64,000 nt of DNA from Selaginella moellendorffii (GCF_000143415.4 NW_003314266.1:3604398-3668397); one strand, 5' to 3'. Positions 20,756-34,503 are shown, counted from the stretch's first letter. Numbers and translations are program-made. Notes: generated from the sequence alone by a model not told the origin.

Positions 20756-23100
20756 GTATCACGCACGCGTTGTAATCGATAGAATTCTCGGAATGTAGGC
20801 CTTCAGTAGCTAGCTTAGGAGACAACGATGACATCCAGTGATTGGAAGGCCGGAAGAACGAGCACGAGCCATTGTGTGATATCTCCTGCTCGATTCTGTC
20901 ACAGAAACAAGCACAATTCAGCATCAGAATCGTTCTTTTTGTCGCGGCAAGCAATGCAAGATGACTCTTACGCACACACATTGCAATAGCCCAAAACAAC
21001 CACTTACTTCAGTCCTCAAACACCATTCTACCATCATTCCAAGAGACAACAATAACGCTCAACTGGATAACTTGGAGCAATTGTGTAATCTAACACAGAG
21101 GGGCAGCGAAGCGAGAGGTATAGAGCGAAAGTAGGGTCGTTTGATTGAAATTTTCACACGGGCAGCAGGAGAAAGCTGCAAAGGATAAAGAGAGGCTTGA
21201 AGAAATGTCGCAAAAGAGCACCCGAGCCTGGTCGAGCAGTTGCGAGTGAGAAAAGAGGGAGAGTCTAGAGCCGCTCATAAATCAAGAGTCTAGCCAGCCA
21301 GTACAAAGAGAAACAGTGAGTTGGAATCACCTGGCAAGAAAACAAGAAGCCCAACAATGGAAGCATAGCAGCACAAAGGGCCCACTCCTCCTAAACACAC
21401 CAGCATACTTAGCAAAGGGCAAGAGGAGGAGAGGAAAAACCTGATGGAGCGAGCAATGCACCTGTGCTGGTCCTGGGCAGCAGCAGCAGCACACACAGAG
21501 AGAGCAAAAGGAAGGCTGTTTTTGCGTATCTGGCAGTTCCCCAAGTACACGAAAAGAAGCACAGGCACAGCCCTGAACAAAAGCAATGGAGGAAAAAGAG
21601 AGCACCAGTGCAGTGATGTGCAGATGCAATACTATACTATACACTAAGCTTAAGTTATAAAAAAGAGAGAAAAAAAATAACAGGATCAAAAAAGAAAGAA
21701 AAAAAACTCAAAGGTGGACTGGAACAGCGTAACACAAGCTATAGACGCACGAGCAAGAGTACAGCAGCAGCAGCCGCAGCCGCAGCGGCTCGAAACACCA
21801 ACACGTTTCCCTGGGATGAAAATGAGTGCAGAACAACTCGCAAGGATCTTATAACAACTAGATCAGACCGACTGAATCGACAGACATACGCGTTGAGTTA
21901 GCAAAAGCTATGCCGGGAGGAATGCAATGGCACAGAGAAGAAGAAAAGAAAACAAAGGATAAAGAGAAAGATCAATGCCTGGGGGGGACGAACGAACCAA
22001 ACGAACAGGAAGCAAGGAAGCAACGAGGCGGCAACTCTAGCTTCCAATTGCGTGACTGAAACCCGCAAAGCATTAAGAAGGGGACCTCCTCCTTATACTT
22101 TTTATCTCTCTCGCGTATTCTAATGCCGCGGAGGAGCCGGAAATGACCAGAAGCTGCGTACACCTATAATGCCCGTGGTGAAGACGAAAGAACGAGGAGA
22201 GGGGAGAAAAAAAAACACTCCCTTTCACAGCCAGGAAGAGGAAAAAAAATAACCTTTAAAAACACAAACTGGCTATGGCAGACAGAGTTGCACAGCTCGA
22301 TGAGTCACTGAAAGGACCACAAAGAATTCAATCCAGGGGTGGTCAGCAGCGAGCGATCGCTTGCTTGCACAGTAGTGTTCTCTTCTCTCTCTCTCTCCAT
22401 TTCTTTTTTTTTTTTCCCTCTCTTTTTCTTTGGCAGGGATAGAGGCGCTGCGCTTGTCTCTTACAGTACCCAAGGACACGCGAGTTAGAACTTAAAGCAC
22501 ACTGTTGCCGGCTGGCCAAGGGGGAAAGCGAGTGTTTGCAAAAACCGATAATGCCGGAGGAAGTGATCCCAAGGAGATGGAAACAAACAAGAAAAGGAAA
22601 ATTCGCAGAGAATCTCAAAAAAACTTTGCCAAAGGATCACTCGCTCACAGAAGATACGACCACCACCAAAGCGCTCTCTCTCTCAAAAAATAAGCGAAAA
22701 CAAAACAAAAGCAAAAAAATGAGAAAAGAACGCATAAAAAATGCGAGAGAGAGAGAAGAATTCTCTCCATTTTCATCTCTTCCAACGCTTGAATGAATGG
22801 CATGGACCGGATGAAAAGCTAAAAAGGACCACGCAACAACGCAAGCCGCCAAACTTCTCCCCCAGATGGGCAAAGAAAAAAAAAGGGGGGGAAAATCCCT
22901 CCACTAACAGTTCCAGTACTCGCTCGGGAATGAGTTTAAAACGCTAGCTAGAGTGAAGAGCGCCGAAAATACATACCGGAAAAGAGGGCCAAGCATTGGC
23001 ACCGCTGGCCCGCCCACGGATTCCACCGTCGTCCTTGCCGCCATAGCCCACGAATTTTTAGGGCTCTTGCTTAAACCCTAACCCCCCGTAAATGATTCCC
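20756..23100 (-). other. Upstream region and probable long leader of the bHLH gene
   Basis: 2.3 kb with purine- and pyrimidine-rich tracts and small frames but no recognised domain. A possible leader splice acceptor (tctgtgacag on the reverse strand) is at about 20886. On the reverse strand an ATG at 23044 opens a 22-codon frame ending at a good donor (gtatgt, 22971-22976), a possible upstream exon or short upstream ORF. Whether it joins the bHLH transcript cannot be decided here. Confidence 0.35.
23073..23084 (-). promoter_or_regulatory. Telo-box (aaaccctaaccc)
   Basis: A match to the plant telo-box found near transcription starts. It lies 29 bp upstream of the reverse-strand ATG at 23044, and a second gccctaaaaa word is closer. 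This supports a reverse-strand transcription start near 23.07 kb. Confidence 0.4.
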
Positions 23101-24911
23101 GAATATTCTCCCATGCAACGTGGCGGATCTCCGATTCCTCCGTTCTTCTGTGGAACTTCTTTTTTGTTCAATTGGGTTGGATTGGATGGATTCAAAGCGG
23201 GGTGGCGGAGCTAAGATAGGGGTCACGGACAAGTTCTTGGGGGAGTCGTGATCCCAGTTGGAAGCAACCAATTGTTTGAGTTCACGAGACAAGAAAGAGG
23301 ACTTTCCTGGTTTGCGAGCTTGAGTTGCTTCCCAGGCAAAATATTCCTTCTAAGGCGTTCCCCCCGGGAACTTACAGTTTGACTTGAACAGCTTCCTGGA
23401 CATTCACGTGAATTTCACCACCTTTGCCATGCTTAATGCATAATGTACTAATTAATCGCTAAATTATCATCGAATACAACCCTGCAGGAAAGATTAGAGC
23501 TAAAAAAGTTAGCTAGCTAGAGCTCTACCTATGTTTCTACAGGGATGATCCATCCAGGGGTGTCGTAATCCCACCCAGAAAAAACTTAGCTAAAGTTTGC
23601 TCCAAGGAATCAACCAGATGCCAATTTTTAATCCGCACGATGGATCAACACGAACTAACAACAAGGGAGCAAACACACAGCATGATTCGAGTCAGTCCTT
23701 TTGCTTTCGTCCCATCAAAGCGTGATCAGCTAAACAGTAGAATTTGCAAGAACAACCACAAACATTATGGCCCTAGAATAATCACCCCGGCTGCGTTTCC
23801 GCAAAGAAAACGCATTCTTTCTTTCACTCCTCTCCAAGCACAACGCAGGGACAAATTCAACCGTGACACTTCCATTGACACGACAATCCAAGCAAACAAG
23901 TCCGCGTCGCTTTGTTTTGTCCTAAACCAGCTCATTTGGGTTAAGTAAATGATGTGTTTTGGCCATAATATGATTTAACTAATAGGATGATGGAAGCTCG
24001 ATGAATGTGGACGATCACCAAACACAGAGCTCGAATTCTTTAGTCCTGGGAAGCTTTGTCCACGGGAATCTGGGTTGCTTAAGCATATGAGCATGGGTTT
24101 CATCAAGGATCGTTCGTTGAACTCCAAAGCTCGCTCGTTTTCTGGTGTTTGTTGTTGGTTGCCAGGGATCTCACTCGTGCCTCCGACCATAAACAATTCA
24201 TTGGTCAATCATTAAGCATATGGCTGGGACAGTTTAGAGATGGAAAGGAAGGGACTCAAGGAGGAGACCTGAGATGATTCACACTATTCTGATCGGAGAT
24301 CTCCCAAGAAATAGAGAGATCCCCGGACAGCGATGTTGTTTCAGAGATATCAAAGTTTTCGAGTAGCATCCGGTTGTTGGTCTATCACTCCATCCAAATA
24401 TCAATCTCCAAAGTTATAGAGCTTTCACACATTCATTCATTTCATTCACCTTGCACGAAGAAACAAAACCACTTGCTCAAAACAATGATAAGAAAGAAAG
24501 TACCAGCACATGCAAATGCTTGTAGTATTTGACAAACAAATCGAAGGGGTCATTTGGATCGTCTCCTTCCATGGTTTGTTTAGACTCTCCCTTGGTATTA
24601 TTCCAGGAACTTGGCTATGCCTACCAGGCTATCTAGTAACTAGCTCTATAAAGATTCCCGCTCTATATTCTTCCAGTTTCTTGAGTAAACTTCCTCCATA
24701 TCATACATTTGAGAATTGCTATTGTAGACTTGGAGATAAAAAATGGAGAATGTTGCCAAGTTCTGCAATCACAATCTTAGAAAGCTAGAAAAGATCCCTT
24801 GATTACTATGACAAGAGGAAAAAAATATCAAGGCTTGCCATGTGCTTCTACCATTGGATAGTAGAACTTGACGCAAGATTTGAAGAAAAAAAGGGCAGTG
24901 ATATCAGCGTT
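23101..24911. other. Intergenic region
   Basis: 1.8 kb with short unsupported frames only. No repeat ends, RNA gene or domain were recognised. Confidence 0.45.
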
Positions 24912-24982
24912 GCACTGCTGGTCTAGTGGTAGAATAGTTCCCTGCCACGGAACAGACCCGGGTTCGATTCCCGGGCAGTGCA
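24912..24982 (+). tRNA. tRNA-Gly(GCC)
   Basis: 71 nt. The acceptor stem gcactgc/gcagtgc pairs fully and the discriminator is A. The D-arm is ggtctagtggtagaat, the anticodon stem gttcc/ggaac with loop ctGCCac (anticodon 24944-24946), and the T-arm ccgggttcgattcccgg with intact TTCGATT loop. A ctttctttttaattt tract downstream (24990-25004) is a plausible RNA polymerase III terminator. Confidence 0.96.
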
Positions 24983-25046
24983 TAGATTGCTTTCTTTTTA
25001 ATTTATGTTTTTCCCTAATTAGGTCAGTTGGAATCGTCGATTTGCC

Positions 25047-26292
<1,246 letters not shown>

Positions 26293-26718
26293 CCCCTCCT
26301 CCTTTTGTTGGTTGGATCTGGCGAAAGCTTTCAAGGAATCAATCCCAAAAGCGAGAAGAAACTTGTTGGAAAGGTGTGTTCCAGGACAGAGAACGAAAAA
26401 AAATACTTCCTTGAAGCTTTAAAAAATTGTCTAGTGGTGGCCACAATCCTTGGATCCAACAAGCGCAGCCCACTATGAGCTCGCATCATTGGCAAGAAGG
26501 ACGAGTGTGAATTCCATCCAGCTGTGGCTTTCCTCCATTTTTTATTTATGCCGCTCTATGAAAGGAGCGTCTCTCCAAAGATTTGGACACAATCCATGGC
26601 TGGATCTTCGTTTTCTAAGCTTTCCACTTCTATGTTTGTGATGGTGAAGTTAAAAGGGGTCCAATTTAAATTTAAATTCTAGAAAGCGCGGGAATTAGGG
26701 CTTGGGGTTTGTAGGGCG
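26293..26718. other. Divergent intergenic region, peroxidase / CCaMK side
   Basis: About 430 bp between the peroxidase ATG and the forward-strand leader. It contains aatttaaatttaaattc at 26664-26680, a short AT-rich palindrome, and ttagggcttggggttt near 26697. Promoters for both directions probably lie here. Confidence 0.4.
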
Positions 26719-26894
26719 ATGGCGATCGTCGCGCTGCCGGCCCGCATTCCACCAGATGGAGTCCCCTGCGGTAAGTCGCGGAAGAGGAATCTCGAATTCC
26801 AGTCCATGGCGCAGGTCGGTCGGTCGCGCGGATCAAATTGGCCAGTCTATGGGGATGAACAGGAGTCGCGACTAAGAACTAAGAGGAAACGACA
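26719..26894 (+). other. Small upstream frame in the CCaMK leader
   Basis: An ATG opens 58 codons (MAIVALPARIPPDGVPCGK..., ending KRKRQ) up to a good donor gtaagc at 26895. Splicing to ctacag/ggatta near 27130 would extend the frame for about 27 codons and then stop, before the kinase ATG. No domain is recognised. It is either an upstream ORF in a spliced CCaMK 5' leader or a separate small gene. I favour the leader. Confidence 0.35.
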
Positions 26895-27257
26895 AGTAAG
26901 CGCGTTTATTCTCACCCAAAGCAAAGAAAAATACGTTTTTTTGTTTCCCTGTTGGTGTAGAAGCGTTGAATCTGCTGTGCCGTTCGAGAGGGTTATGTCA
27001 TTGCCTCGTCTCCTTCGGAAGAAACGATGCTTGGAGTGCGCAAAAAAAGCGTTTTTTCTTCTTTCGTTCCACCAGTTTCAAAGAAAGGAAAGCAAAGAAT
27101 TCCAGGTGAGCTTTTGACAAACAGCTACAGGGATTAGTAAGCAAGATTCCATCCATCCGGCTGGAAGAAGAAAAGGAGGAGACGCGGAGGACGAGAAGGG
27201 AAACTGGATAATTGGCGGCAGTGGAACAAGTAACTCTGGTGTCAGATTTTTCCGAGG

Positions 27258-29222
27258 ATGAGTCTAGAGGATAGTAACAGCAGGCACAGGCTCCAGGATG
27301 ACTACATAATTGGTCCAGTTTTGGGGTATGGAGGATTCTCGGTGGTGAGGAAGGGAGTTCACAAGGAAGATGGTACTGAAGTTGCCATAAAGACTTTGAG
27401 GAAGCAAGGCTTTGGCTATGGTGACAAGAAGAATGGTGGAAGGCCTTTGGCAGGGGCTACTAAGCGAGGCAGGGGTTCTAGAGGCAGGAAGAGCACGGCA
27501 GGGCCAACGCAGGACAGCTTAATTTCCGAGGCACTGGTCGCGAATGAGATCATAGTAATGCAAAGGATTGTGGAGAATGTGTCACCGCATCCAAACATCG
27601 TCCACTTACACGACGTTTACGAGGACGAAGCAGGCGTGCATTTGGTGCTGGAGCTTTGCTCCGGAGGGGAGCTGTTTGACAGGATAGTTGCTCAAGAGAA
27701 GTACTCGGAAGCTCAGGCGGCTAAAGTTGTCAAGGAGCTCGCGACTGGATTGTGTAGCCTTCATGATGCTGGGATCGTCCACAGGGATCTCAAGCCGGAG
27801 AATTGCCTCTTCCTGACCCCGGAAGAGGATAACCATCTTAAGATCATGGACTTTGGTTTGAGCCAGATTGATGGAGCAACGAGTCCGATCGTTGGAATGT
27901 TTGGATCAGTTGACTACGTTGCTCCAGAGACTTTATCGCATCGAGACGTGCTTCCTGCGAGTGATATGTGGTCCTTGGGGGTGATTCTCTACATCCTTCT
28001 GTGCGGGTAACCATGCAAACTTTCATTTTTCTTCAACCTTGTGTAATCGTGTTATCTTCTTTCTTTGGGTTAACCAGGTATCCACCATTTCATGGAACAA
28101 GTAACAAAGAGAAGCTGGACCTCATTCTTGCGGTAGGCATTGACTGCCTTTGCTAATAAATCTAAGCTTTCTTCCTTCCAGGGTGATGTGAATTTTGAAG
28201 AGTACACTTGGAAAACTATTTCCAGCCATGCCAAGCAGCTCATACGTGACTTACTGGCTGTCGATCCGCATCGAAGGCCGTCAGCCAAGGCGGTAATGCT
28301 TTATATGCTGCCTTTTTCTCTTGTTTGAGCCTCTTCCTGCTGAGAATCGAAAAGTGTTTGTGCAGCTGGTTTCAGATCCATGGGTGCGAGGAGACATTGC
28401 AAAGCAAGACCGTCTACCCGAAGAAGTCATACGCCAGCTACACTTCTTCAATGCTCGTCGAAAGTTTCGAGCAGCAGCTTTTGCTAGCATCGTCAGCAAC
28501 AAGTTCTTACACCTTACCAAGAACTTGAAGAGCCTGGTCGGTTCACGGTCTCTCAGCGGTGACGAGCTCCAGGATCTCGTCAGCCACTTCAAAAAGCTGT
28601 AAGATAGACTCATCCTGGAGCGCTGGTAATTACTCTACTGATATGACTGCTTGACAGCTCCACAAACGGCGTGGACGTCGCACTGGGTGAATTCGAAGCG
28701 GTTCTGGAGGCAATGAAGATGAGGTCCTTGCTTCCTCTGGCACCTCGCATTTTCGACCTGTTCGATCACAACAGGGACGGCGCGGTCGACATGCGTGAGA
28801 TCGTCTGCGGCTTCACGTCACTCAAGCAGTCTCACGGGGACGAAGCTCTCAAACTCTGCTTTCAAGTAAGATTTTCTTTCGTTCTTCCTTTTTTTCTTTC
28901 CGAGCGACACTAGAAATTCTCTCAAACTCGGTCGTAGATGTATGACTCGGACGGCTCTGGCTACATTTCCAAAGACGAACTGGCATCGATGTTGAGAGTA
29001 AGCACAACTTAGAGCTCTTTAAACCTTACTCGCTTCTATCTTTTCCAGGCTCTTCCGGAAGAATGCTTGCCGGGGGACATCACCGAGCCAGGGAAGCTGG
29101 ACGAGATGTTTGATCGAATGGATGCTAACAGCGATGGTCGGGTAAGCTTTGACGAGTTCAAGGACGCAATCCAGATGAACAGCTTCCTAAGGGAGGCCGT
29201 GCTCTTTCCTTTGCGTGCGTAG
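27258..29222 (+). CDS. CCaMK: Calcium- and calmodulin-dependent protein kinase CCaMK (DMI3-type, 529 aa)
   Basis: Seven exons: 27258-28006, 28078-28132, 28182-28292, 28366-28598, 28658-28865, 28938-28997, 29049-29222, all GT-AG, 529 aa. The kinase domain has the Gly loop LGYGGFSVV (22-30), VAIK Lys45, HRDLKPEN (Asp177) and DFG (198-200). The signature MQRIVENVSPHPNIVHLHDVYE and LVLELCSGGELFDRIVAQ is CCaMK-specific. EEYTWK around Thr277 matches the autophosphorylation region. The calmodulin-binding helix FNARRKFRAAAFASIV (about 330-346) follows, then three visinin-like EF hands with loops at 419-430, 455-466 and 497-508, all with acidic first and twelfth positions. The enzyme decodes nuclear calcium oscillations in the common symbiosis pathway. 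A Gly/Lys/Arg-rich insert (about 51-88) separates the VAIK strand from helix C. Confidence 0.96.
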
Positions 29223-32200
29223 AAGAAATCATATCTCTTTGCAAGAGATTTTTATATCCTGCAGCTTTTTGTGAAGATCCCACTCAATATAAAATACCGA
29301 GTGAAAAGCTCTCCTTTAAAATCTTTCTCCAGGGAAATCAAAATCCGGGACGGTAAAGAAGCAAAGATAAAAGCTTAGAAAACTCGTCCCAGGATGATAT
29401 CTTTCTTTGTACTTGGCGTAAAGAAGTTTTGTCCCGCTTTTGTTTCGTCCTGATCTTCTTCGTACTGGGCACTGCAAATGCCTGGCGTGGGCATTTGCTG
29501 CTCAGCTGCTTTAAAACGTTCTAAAACCTACAATTTTTTCCTTTTTTTTTCTTTTCTTGTGGATCCATTGTCACACTCGCCTGAGTTGACGTTGCAAAGA
29601 TTGCAAACATCAGCACTTCCACATGGAGCTAGAAAATGTGATGCTTTGATACCAAATTCGCGATGTTTGTATTACACCTCTCTCTTTTTCTCAGTAGCGT
29701 AAAGGCTGGGCACGTCTGTTGGGGTCAGCCAAGTTGTATTCTCATACGTACGCGTACTGTAGAGCGACAATCGAGTAGGATTGGATCGGCACAACTTGGC
29801 GATGCGGGAGGAATTTCAGTGTCATGTGTCAATCCTAGAAAAAAAGCCAGCTAAGTTGTCCGCCAACTTTTATAAGCAGGGGCTCCAGCGCAAAAAAGGT
29901 GGCAAAACAAGGTTGTATATGTTGCAGCAGCCTGCCTAGCTAGATCCTCTCATGTGATGCTCGACAACGAAATCTCGGTCAAGAACAGCAGACTTTCCGA
30001 AGAAAAAACTCTCTGGGAAATTTCGGGCGGTGGTGGAGCGCCGAAAGTGACGCATTTCACGTTCAACCCCCAGACAAGTTGCGTAGAAACCGTACCAGCC
30101 CTAATATTCCAGGGGATATACGCGCACATGATCGTACTTTGGCCTTCACGAGCGTACGGTACGTCTCGCGGGACTGTTTTCGTACAGGGAGAGTTCGTGA
30201 AGTTCATAATGAGACGCCACCACCGCATGGATCGTATCGTCTCGACCAATTAGGGCTCCTGGCAGCTGGAGTGGGTGTTTCTAGATTCGGTATTTTTCAT
30301 TCGTACCAAGTACGTACGACGGGAAAGAGAAGCACCGAAGCTAACACCAAAGCTTCTTCTGGGTTTTTGGACGATCTGCGAAATCTCTCACGAGAAGACC
30401 TGTATTTAATTGTAATTGCCCAACGTTGGGATTCCAAGGGTGACGACGGTGGAGACTTGTTCGTCTGCCCCGGAATTTATGGCCCCTGCGGCTGCGGGGA
30501 TACAAAGTCGCGATTTTCCTGCGACCATGTAGAAGATTTCAGGAACAAGAGACAGGATATTCGCGGTAATCTTCTTCGTGGCCGGGAAGATGCCAAATTC
30601 CCCATTTCCATCCATTGTGAGCTAACTCCATGAGTGTTCACGCCTCTCAATGCAAATGCCTGCCAGTACGCGGGCCGAGTACTTGAATCCGCTCAGGAAT
30701 CAAGCGAGAGTCGTGCTCCAAGGTCCCTGTCCTCTCTCTCTCTCTCCCAATCCATCTTTCTTTTACTCGTCTCCTTTCTTTCGCGAACAACAAAACGCTT
30801 GTGTTTGTTCCAAGGCTTTGCATTGTTCGTCGGGCTTGCGCAGTGAGGCAGCAGCAGCAGCAGGGCTTATTTTTGCTCCCCCCCTCTCTCTCTCGAATTC
30901 CGGATTCGTGATTTCTGAGCGGCTCAAGGAAGGGATTCATTCGCCCACGCCCACACACGGGTGTGTGCATGACAGCCGGGGTAGCAAACAGCCTTGAAAA
31001 AAGCATCAGGGCATGGCTTCGAGCGTTACTGCACGTGGGCTTCTGCGTATAATCGCACCCGGCACAGCCCACAAGGCGAAACCATCGCGACCGTCGGATT
31101 CCCAGCAAATACCGCAGCACGGCAAATGCTGCTCGTTGAAGATTTGCGTGCAACAAAGCGGATTCCGAGCACGGCAGACTGGGCGCGCCTGTGAGAGCAG
31201 GGCTTGGAAATCTAGTCCTTGTTTTGTAAGGTTTGGGATGGAGAAACAGTACTGGAGTTTGCATTTGCCAGGTTCAGGCATCTGTGGATGGATAAAGCGG
31301 TTTCTCTTTGTCTTTAGCGGCGGTGTCACGGATTTGTTCTTGCTTTTGTCAGAAAGAGGAATCAAAAATCGTTCAAACACTTGATTTGAAATCGCAGCGA
31401 GCGAGAGGAAAGATTGATGCTCGCGGAATTCTTCGCAATTGGTGTCCAATCTCGTACCATAACTTTGGCGGTTGGGTTGCTGGGTGGCTGTGCAGGCTAA
31501 AAAAGTAAAAGCAGCCGCGTTTTCTCCCCCATTTTTCCTTGTCCTTTTTTCTCTCCATTCGATCAACTCCAAGCCGACAGCTTGTCGATCGATCGATCAT
31601 AATCGACCCATTCGCCCTCCGTTGGGACTTAGATATCAATCTGCCTCACCTCCACACTCTGGTCCTGGACGATTATGTCCTACACAAAGAAAGCCTTTCA
31701 CTTTGACCACGTATAAAAATCAAATCTCAATCAAAGGCCAAAGAAAGGAACCCAAACAAGACAAAACAACCAAGGAATGAGCAAAACACCAACATGTGTT
31801 GGTATCAAGCTGATGCAGACGGAGCTTGTCGACGATTTCACGCGAAAGAAAGCCGAAAATCCCAAGTGATTAGTCCCCAAATCTTTGAGGTAATCGATCC
31901 CTATCAAGATGCCCAAGAAGGGCATTTGCTGTCGCCATAAGCGTGCTTAGTCCCAAGGAATGCGGCCAGAGCGCAGGCGGTGACAGGGGGCAGGAGCAGA
32001 CGTTAGAATCCCACCACTGCCATTTTTTGGACCAACGAGTACCGACAAGCTTCACGCTCGCTAATTAATCCGGTCACAAAGACGCCATTAATTAGCAATA
32101 ATCAATGGCGACAATGAGGAAAACTTGGGCATTGTTTTTCTTCCCATCACTGTTTCTAGGATTCTTGGAGACGAGCAGGAAGAGAGGTTCTTTTACTCAC

Positions 32201-33309
32201 AGCTTAGAGAGGTTTTTCTCCTTTTTTTTTGGCTAGAAAGATCACAAGCTAGAGTTGGAAATGGATCGTCTTGCAGCTTAGAAACTGTTCATGGGTTTCC
32301 ACAGATTCTTCTTCTTCTTCTTCTTCTTCTTCTCCTTCTTCTTCTTGAGATGAATTCCTCCTCCTTGCACCCTCACGGATTGATGAACAGGAGCTAGAGT
32401 TTTGCTGGATCGATCCATCGAAGAGAGAGGGAGCGGAGCTTAGCGATGGTGGTGCTGTTTGCAGCAAATGGAGATGGATCCAGGAGGAGCTGCTCGTCCT
32501 CGCCCTGTGGATCATGATAGCGTGATCGATGATCGCAGTACGCTGCCTTGGGAAATGGAGATGGTGATTATAAGTCCATGGATAGAGGATGATAGATTTC
32601 CATAGCCTGGATAGTACCTATAGCGGTAACTTGTAGCAAGGAAGAACTGGAAGGGAGGAGATCATTCGCTCATAGCTAGACAGACATAAGTTCTTCTCTT
32701 TCTTTCTTTTTTTCTCTCTCTCTTTTTTCCTCCTCCTCAGTAGCAGCAGTGAGTGTAGCAGCAGTGAGAGCGAGCAGCGCTTTGTCCAGGCCCAAATTCA
32801 TCGCTGCGACCGTGGGGCATTCTTGTGTCATGCTGCGGTCACTTGGTACTCACTCACAGCATTGACATCGATCGATCGCGCGGATCACTTCACTTACTGC
32901 TACTTCGTTGTTGGTTCTTCTAAGTTCTTCTCCTCCTCTCTTCTTTCTCGCTATAAGAACTTTTCCTCCTTCATCCAGTCCATGGCCGGCGCTCGTCCTT
33001 CTCTTTCTCTCTTCGGCATCGTCCCACCAGTGGAAGCTTCCAAGATCTTCCACGAGGAGCTTAGTTTGAACAGTGGTATATAGTAGCATAGAGAATTTTA
33101 TAAACTTTGGCGCAGCCAGGAGGAGAAGAGAGCGAGAGAAAGAATCGCTGGATGATCCGGCCGGAATGATCAGGAATTCTGGGTGGTAAGCAAAACAAAG
33201 GAGAGATCTTTGGGTGGTTCTTTCTCTTGGGTTTCATCGACCATCACCATCATCGAGAGAGAGAGTGAGAGATAGACATATCGATCGAGGAGTGAGGGAA
33301 AGAAAGAGG
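29223..33309. other. 4.1-kb intergenic region
   Basis: No gene I can support. It contains scattered short frames, ctctctct tracts near 30735 and 30885, a (ctt)n tract at about 32306-32346 and, near the right end, the probable leader of the AHL gene. A few frames of 100-188 codons on both strands have no domain, no splice partner and random-looking composition. Confidence 0.45.
32306..32346 (+). repeat. (CTT)n microsatellite
   Basis: A near-perfect run of ttc/ctt trinucleotides upstream of the AHL gene. Pyrimidine tracts of this kind are common near plant transcription starts. Confidence 0.85.
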
Positions 33310-33526
33310 ATGAATCCGTCCAGGTTTCCAGCGGCATTTCCATTCCAGCAGATGCTCGAGCTCCACCACCAGCACCAGCAACAGCAGCAGCAGCAGCAGC
33401 AAGAAATTCCTCCACACCAGCACTCCGAGGACGAAGATAACAGCAGCAGTGGGAACAAGGAGCTAGAACATCCACACCACCACCACCTCCACCACCAGAT
33501 TCACCACCACCACCAGCAACAGCAGC

Positions 33527-33557
<31 letters not shown>

Positions 33558-34503
33558 TCAGCACCAGCAAAGCCCGCAAGCCCAGAAATCTCCCGGCGGA
33601 GGTGGCGGAGGTGGCGGCGGTGGCGGTGCTGGATCCGGCGGTGAGGTGGTCGCCCCCGTCCGCAAGCCGCGAGGCCGCCCGCCGGGATCCAAGAACAAGC
33701 CCAAGCCGCCCATCATCATCACGCGCGACACGGGCTCCGGGATGCGCCCCCACGTCCTGGAGATCGCGCCCAACACCGACATCGTGGACGCCATCGCCAC
33801 CTTCGCCCGCAAGCGCCAGCGCGCGCTGTGCGTCCTCTCGGCGCGTGGCACCGTCTCAAACCTAACGCTCCTCCGCCACTCCCCCGCCTCCTCCACCGCC
33901 TCCGCGCCGCCCTCCTCGCCGCCATCCTCCTCCGCCGCATCCACCGGCGCCACTCCCTCCTCCTCCCGCGCCGCCGCCGCCGCCACCTCCACGGTCTCCT
34001 TCCAAGGCCGCTTCGAGCTCATCTCCCTCTCCGGGGCATTCCTCCAGCAGCAAATGCCCAGCGCGGGCATCTTGGGGGCATATTCCGGGCTAGCGGTGTC
34101 CGTGGCCGGGGGACCGCAAGGACAGGTCCTCGGTGGAAATGTGGCCGGTCCTCTGGTGTCGGCCTCTCCAGTGATGGTCATCGCCGCCTCCTTCGTCGGC
34201 CCAGCGTTCGATCGCCTGCCACTGGACGATCAAGATGGCGAGATTCCGGAAGAACAGCCAGCCGCGGGGGCGGCGGCAAATCCCAGTCCCAATTCCACTT
34301 CCGGCCAGTTGGGTCTGCCGCAGCACGGGAATTCGTCGCCCCCATCGATCCCGATCCACCAGCTGATGAACGATCCATTTGGGCTGGCGGCGGCGGCGGC
34401 GGCGGCGCACCACCACCACCACCACCACCAGATCCCGCCGCCGGAATTGCTGGCTTCTTGGGCGGCCGCCGCTGCCGCTGGAGCTACCAGGCCGCCAATG
34501 TGA
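33310..34503 (+). CDS. AT-hook nuclear-localized (AHL) protein, Clade-A type (397 aa)
   Basis: A single exon. The ATG at 33310 is preferred over an in-frame non-ATG extension because MNPSRFP starts a typical AHL leader. Residues 20-90 are Gln/His-rich (several Q runs, encoded by cag repeats), followed by a Gly run. The AT-hook PVRKPRGRPPGSKNKPKPP is at 116-134 and leads directly into the PPC/DUF296 domain (about 137-300: IIITRDTGSGMRPHVLEIA, LCVLSARGTVSNLTLL, FELISLSG, GPLVSASPVMVIAASF). The PPC domain carries an unusual insert of about 40 Ser/Ala/Pro residues (191-229) in place of a short loop. The C-terminus is low-complexity with His and Ala runs. AHL proteins bind AT-rich matrix-attachment DNA as trimers and repress growth genes. 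Confidence 0.93.

Noticed and set aside
22200-22960. Lys/Arg-rich small frames upstream of the bHLH gene
   Set aside because: They follow purine-rich tracts and carry no domain.
30406-30615. 69-codon reverse frame with KSRLCIPAAAGAINSGADE
   Set aside because: It has ATG and stop but no family, leader or neighbouring exons, so chance cannot be excluded.
30079-30633. 184-codon forward frame between CCaMK and AHL
   Set aside because: No domain, no plausible promoter or splice context, random-looking composition.
31006-31572. 188-codon reverse frame
   Set aside because: Mixed charged composition without motif; no support beyond length.
33214-33309. N-terminal extension of the AHL protein to 33214
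   Set aside because: The extension is not ATG-started in this reading and encodes Arg-rich leader sequence; the ATG at 33310 fits AHL starts.
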